From Thauera sp. (GTDB lineage: Bacteria > Pseudomonadota > Gammaproteobacteria > Burkholderiales > Rhodocyclaceae), in contig DMCZ01000256.1 of the NCBI GenBank assembly GCA_003446655.1, positions 1 through 10,276 on the forward strand: a stretch of DNA of 10,276 bases, given 5' to 3'. Below, piece by piece: positions 7,901 through 10,276 of the stretch. The position numbers and the translations under genes are program-made. Position 1 is the first letter of the stretch. Every line of letters starts with the position of its first letter. A model generated the notes under the pieces. It was not told the DNA's origin, searched no databases, and saw only the letters and a program-made list of their open reading frames with translations.

Positions 7901-9193
7901 ATGTCCCTGTTCGAACAACACCCCCTGCGCCAGACGCTGAACGACGAGGTGCACGCCCGCCCACCGGTTCCACTCGACACCCCGGAATACGTCACCTATC
8001 TCGCCTTCCTGCATCACGAGGGCAGCGCAGAACGCGAAACCGCGCATCTCGCCGCGCTCTGTGGTCAGCTCGAACTGCCGGCCCCACGCACCGACAGCGG
8101 CCACCTCCTGCTCGATGCTGGCGACTTTCGCCTCAAGTGGGAACGCCATAACGAGTTCTCCAGCTACACCTTCTTCCGCAGAATCCACCCTGGCGATGGC
8201 GCAGAGGACAACGCACTCCTGTCCGTGCCTACTGCCTGGCGCCGGGACATCCCCGGCCAGCTCATTGCCGCAACGCACATCGAAGTGCGCAGCACCGACG
8301 ACGTCGACCCCGACAGCCTGCTCAATCAGGCCTCACCACGCGGAGAAACGCTGGTTGCAGCACGCGTGGCCGAATGCGCGGGCTGGGTGTTCACGGACTT
8401 TCATATCCACGACGGCTTCTCGCGCTTCGTGCTCCTCGACGATGGCCTCACGCCGCGTCAGGCCGGGCGGATGGTGCAACGGCTGGTCGAGATCGAAACC
8501 TACCGCGTCATGGCACTGCTGGCCTTTCCGGTGGCGAAGGAGGTCGGACGCCTGCTGTCGCATGCAGAAGACGAGCTCGCCGACCTGATGGATGGCATGG
8601 GCGACGCGCGCAGCGCCGAGGACGACCACGCCGTGCTCGGCCGCCTCACCCGCCTTGCCGCGGACATCGAGCGCTCGGTCGCCCGCACCACCTTCCGCTT
8701 CGGCGCCGCCGCAGCCTATTACCGCCTGGTGCAGCAGCGCGTGGATGACCTGCGCGAAACCCGCCTTGGCGGCTTCCCGACCATCCGTGAATTCATGGAG
8801 CGTCGCCTCGCCCCCGCGATAGCCACCTGCGCCACCATCGCGCGCCGCCAGGAAGACCTCTCGGGCCGCATTGCGCGCAACTCGCAACTGCTGCGTACCC
8901 GGGTGGACATCGAGCTCGAGCGTCAGAACCAGGAACTGCTCGCGCAGATGAACCGCCGCGCCAAGATCCAGCTCCATCTGCAGGAGACGGTGGAGGGTCT
9001 GTCCGTGGTCGCCATCACCTACTACGCCTCGCAACTGGTGAATTACGTCGCCAAGGGCGCCAAGGGCTACATTGCCCCGGCCACGCCGGAGGTGATCACC
9101 GCGCTGTCGATTCCGGTCATCGCCGGGCTGGTGTTCATGGGACTGCGGCGGATGCGCAAGCTGCTGAGCGAGGAAAACGGCGGCGCGCGATGA
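7901..9193 (+). CDS. DUF3422 family protein, predicted membrane-anchored
   Basis: The 430-aa product is recognised as DUF3422 by its N-terminal HPLRQTLNDEVHARPPVPLD (7-26) and by the following FHIHDGFSRFVLLDDGLTP region (167-185). No biochemical function is established. Residues 185-360 are largely helical and charged, with a run rich in Glu, Gln and Arg around 315-360 that could be a coiled coil. Two hydrophobic stretches near 366-384 and 398-416 look like C-terminal membrane segments with a short loop between, so most of the protein probably faces one side of the inner membrane. There is no signal peptide. No good ribosome binding site precedes ATG 7901, but the conserved motif begins seven residues in and no later start fits. 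It is separated from the cbb operon by a terminator, so a Calvin-cycle role is not implied. Its 3' end overlaps the opposing methyltransferase gene by 59 bp. Confidence 0.9.
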   Translation: MSLFEQHPLRQTLNDEVHARPPVPLDTPEYVTYLAFLHHEGSAERETAHLAALCGQLELPAPRTDSGHLLLDAGDFRLKWERHNEFSSYTFFRRIHPGDGAEDNALLSVPTAWRRDIPGQLIAATHIEVRSTDDVDPDSLLNQASPRGETLVAARVAECAGWVFTDFHIHDGFSRFVLLDDGLTPRQAGRMVQRLVEIETYRVMALLAFPVAKEVGRLLSHAEDELADLMDGMGDARSAEDDHAVLGRLTRLAADIERSVARTTFRFGAAAAYYRLVQQRVDDLRETRLGGFPTIREFMERRLAPAIATCATIARRQEDLSGRIARNSQLLRTRVDIELERQNQELLAQMNRRAKIQLHLQETVEGLSVVAITYYASQLVNYVAKGAKGYIAPATPEVITALSIPVIAGLVFMGLRRMRKLLSEENGGAR

Positions 9194-9938
9194 AGAACTC
9201 GTACGCATAGCAATCCGAATGGCGCCTGTGCATCGCGGGCTCCTCCGAGAGTTGGTCGAGCATCGACTGGGCTTCCGCGTCCCCGGCGTGCTGCGCCCGC
9301 AACTCGCCAATGCGGGCCTCCATCGGTGTGTAGAAGTCGTCCCACCAGGCCTCGTCGGGCAGGGTGAAATGCCCCACCACCTCAAAGCCGCAGTCGCGGA
9401 TCACCGCCAGATCGTCGGCCACCGTTCCCATCGTCGGATAGTCCGCCTCGAAGAGGGCCCGGACCTCAGCCGGCGGATCGCCCCTGCGCCAGACTGCATC
9501 GGTGAACGCAAGGTATCCCCCGGGGCGCAGCAGGTCATGACAGATCCGCAGGGCGTTGCGCAGCCCGATGTTGTACAGCGCCCCCTCGGACCAGACGAGG
9601 TCGACCTGGCCGGACGCTTGGGGCGGACAGGCAATGTCGCCCACCACGGCACTGACGCGCTGCGCGAGACCTCGCCGGGCAAGCGCCGCCTGCAGCCGCT
9701 CGACACTCGGCGCATGACGATCGACGGCCACGATGGACGCCAACGGCAGGAGTTCGGCCAAATGCAGCGTCTGCGCGCCAACCCCGCTGCCCAGGTCCAC
9801 GACCGCCGGTGACGGCGGCAGGTCGCCGCACAGTCCAAGCGCCCTTGCGGTGCTCGCACGGTTGCCCGGCCCCTGTCGCGGCAGGCTCTCGAAAAGCGCC
9901 AGGAACATCTCCTGGAAACGGATAGGCATCTGGCTCAT
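9135..9938 (-). CDS. Class I SAM-dependent methyltransferase, substrate unknown
   Basis: The 267-aa product has a Rossmann-type methyltransferase core: motif I VVDLGSGVGAQT (46-57), an acidic residue after strand 2 in AVDRH (D73), GD (100-101) before the strand-4 region VDLVWSEGALYNIG (112-125), and LLRPGGYLAFTD (136-147) after motif III. The N-terminal IRFQEMFLALFESLPRQGPG (6-25) is shared with a widespread subgroup of uncharacterised bacterial methyltransferases, from memory. The substrate cannot be told. ATG 9938 is preferred because AGGGGG lies four bases upstream; in-frame alternatives are ATG 9977 and GTG 9995, and the frame is open to 10124. The last 20 residues lie antisense to the end of the DUF3422 gene; about a dozen of these (FPRSAACASAAVP) extend past the expected C-terminus. 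Confidence 0.85.
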   Translation of the reverse strand: MSQMPIRFQEMFLALFESLPRQGPGNRASTARALGLCGDLPPSPAVVDLGSGVGAQTLHLAELLPLASIVAVDRHAPSVERLQAALARRGLAQRVSAVVGDIACPPQASGQVDLVWSEGALYNIGLRNALRICHDLLRPGGYLAFTDAVWRRGDPPAEVRALFEADYPTMGTVADDLAVIRDCGFEVVGHFTLPDEAWWDDFYTPMEARIGELRAQHAGDAEAQSMLDQLSEEPAMHRRHSDCYAYEFFIARRRFPRSAACASAAVP

Positions 9939-9942
9939 TCGT

Positions 9943-9948
9943 CCCCCT
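9943..9948 (-). promoter_or_regulatory. Ribosome binding site favouring the methyltransferase start at 9938
   Basis: On the minus strand AGGGGG within GAGAGGGGGA lies four bases before ATG 9938. The ATG 9977 and GTG 9995 alternatives have weaker purine runs. The spacing is slightly short, so the start remains a best guess. Confidence 0.45.
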
Positions 9949-10144
9949 CTCGCTGGCGGCGGCGCGCTGCCGATCATGATGTCGATGTCGGTCACGCTCG
10001 TCGGAATGTCGTTGAGCCCGGCCAGATCGAGTTCCTCTCGCGCCGGATGCTGCCAGAGGACGAGCCCGACCTTGCGGCGATCCGCTTCGATGATAGCGCG
10101 GCCGCAAGCAGGCAGATCGAATTGCTATCGTAGCGCCATTCGAC

Positions 10145-10154
10145 ACTTCGAAGT
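10145..10154. promoter_or_regulatory. Perfect 10-bp palindrome, possible operator
   Basis: ACTTCGAAGT is a perfect inverted repeat lying between the minus-strand methyltransferase and a plus-strand TATAAT box. Its place in a possible divergent promoter region would suit a dimeric regulator, but a 10-bp palindrome can arise by chance and no regulator is identified. Confidence 0.25.
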
Positions 10155-10221
10155 CACCCGCCATGCAGGCCGCAACACGCACCCGGCGCCTGCACGGCCC
10201 CGAAAGTGGGCGCCCCTCCCC

Positions 10222-10227
10222 TATAAT
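10222..10227 (+). promoter_or_regulatory. TATAAT -10 box of a rightward promoter leading out of the window
   Basis: A perfect TATAAT stands in GC-rich DNA within CCCTATAATCCCCGCTTT. No good -35 box is seen 16-18 bases upstream. The gene it would serve lies beyond the contig end. A coincidental match is possible, but a perfect hexamer is rare at this base composition. Confidence 0.45.
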
Positions 10228-10257
10228 CCCCGCTTTGCCAGCAACCCGAGGCCCCAC

Positions 10258-10276
10258 CTGTCTCTTATACACATCT
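10258..10276. other. Tn5/Nextera mosaic-end adapter left on the contig end
   Basis: The last 19 bases, CTGTCTCTTATACACATCT, are identical to the Tn5 mosaic end used in Nextera library adapters. They abut the window end exactly and are AT-rich unlike everything around them. They are a sequencing artefact, not genomic sequence. A reverse-strand reading frame that begins MYKRQ here is the usual translation product of this adapter. Confidence 0.97.

Larger units (their letters stand above)
9939..10257. other. Region upstream of the methyltransferase with no confident gene
   Basis: About 319 bases. On the minus strand the methyltransferase frame stays open from 9939 up to 10124, where it meets a TAG stop (10125-10127). 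It translates to a protein-like stretch including LPACGRAIIEADRRKVGLVL and DLAGLNDIPTSVTDIDIMIG, but has no ATG apart from the one at 9977, and a GTG at 9995. The opposite strand in the same codon phase is also open until a TAG at 10131. Positions 10128-10257 look non-coding, with a 10-bp palindrome and a TATAAT box. I do not recognise the peptide. Confidence 0.5.

Noticed and set aside
9219..9812. A 197-codon plus-strand open frame opposite the methyltransferase
   Set aside because: The methyltransferase strand has clear SAM-binding motifs; this frame is its shadow and has none.
9535..10272. A 245-codon minus-strand open frame beginning MYKRQ
   Set aside because: It starts inside the Nextera adapter and is out of frame with the methyltransferase; no domain is visible.
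1..10276. tRNA, rRNA, CRISPR array, insertion sequence or prophage genes
   Set aside because: No cloverleaf-like sequence, spaced direct repeats, transposase or phage motif was seen; the only transposon-derived sequence is the library adapter at the end.

Overview
The window looks like part of a chromosome from an autotrophic, GC-rich proteobacterium. The red-type (form IC) RuBisCO, the CbbX activase, the C-rich third codon positions and the downstream genes fit a betaproteobacterium, perhaps near Thauera, Azoarcus or Zoogloea. That placement is from general resemblance, not a search.

Positions 1-7596 hold a plus-strand Calvin-Benson-Bassham (cbb) operon, entered partway through its first gene: cbbL (C-terminal half only), cbbS, cbbX, cbbF, cbbP, cbbT and cbbA. 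Most gaps are 18 to 75 bases and nearly every gene has a GGAGA-type ribosome binding site. The 190-base gap between cbbS and cbbX is the exception; it carries a large imperfect palindrome that could form a 20-bp stem. A strong intrinsic terminator at 7715-7749 closes the operon.

Together the genes cover carboxylation (CbbLS), removal of inhibitory sugar phosphates from RuBisCO (CbbX), and much of RuBP regeneration: CbbA makes FBP or SBP, CbbF dephosphorylates it, CbbT moves two-carbon units, and CbbP makes RuBP. The reductive steps (cbbK, cbbG), the epimerase (cbbE), and the phosphatase genes cbbY and cbbZ are not seen; other genomic copies would have to supply what is needed.

After the terminator and a 150-base spacer comes a DUF3422-family gene (7901-9193) with two predicted C-terminal membrane segments. 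It converges on, and overlaps by 59 bp, a minus-strand class I SAM-dependent methyltransferase gene (9135-9938). Beyond that is about 319 bases with no confident gene: an in-frame upstream extension of the methyltransferase frame, a 10-bp perfect palindrome and a TATAAT box pointing out of the window.

The final 19 bases are exactly the Tn5/Nextera mosaic-end adapter sequence. The biological sequence therefore ends at 10257 and this edge is a contig end. I see no previously undescribed system here; the most interesting items are the cbbS-cbbX palindrome and the unexplained coding-like stretch upstream of the methyltransferase.
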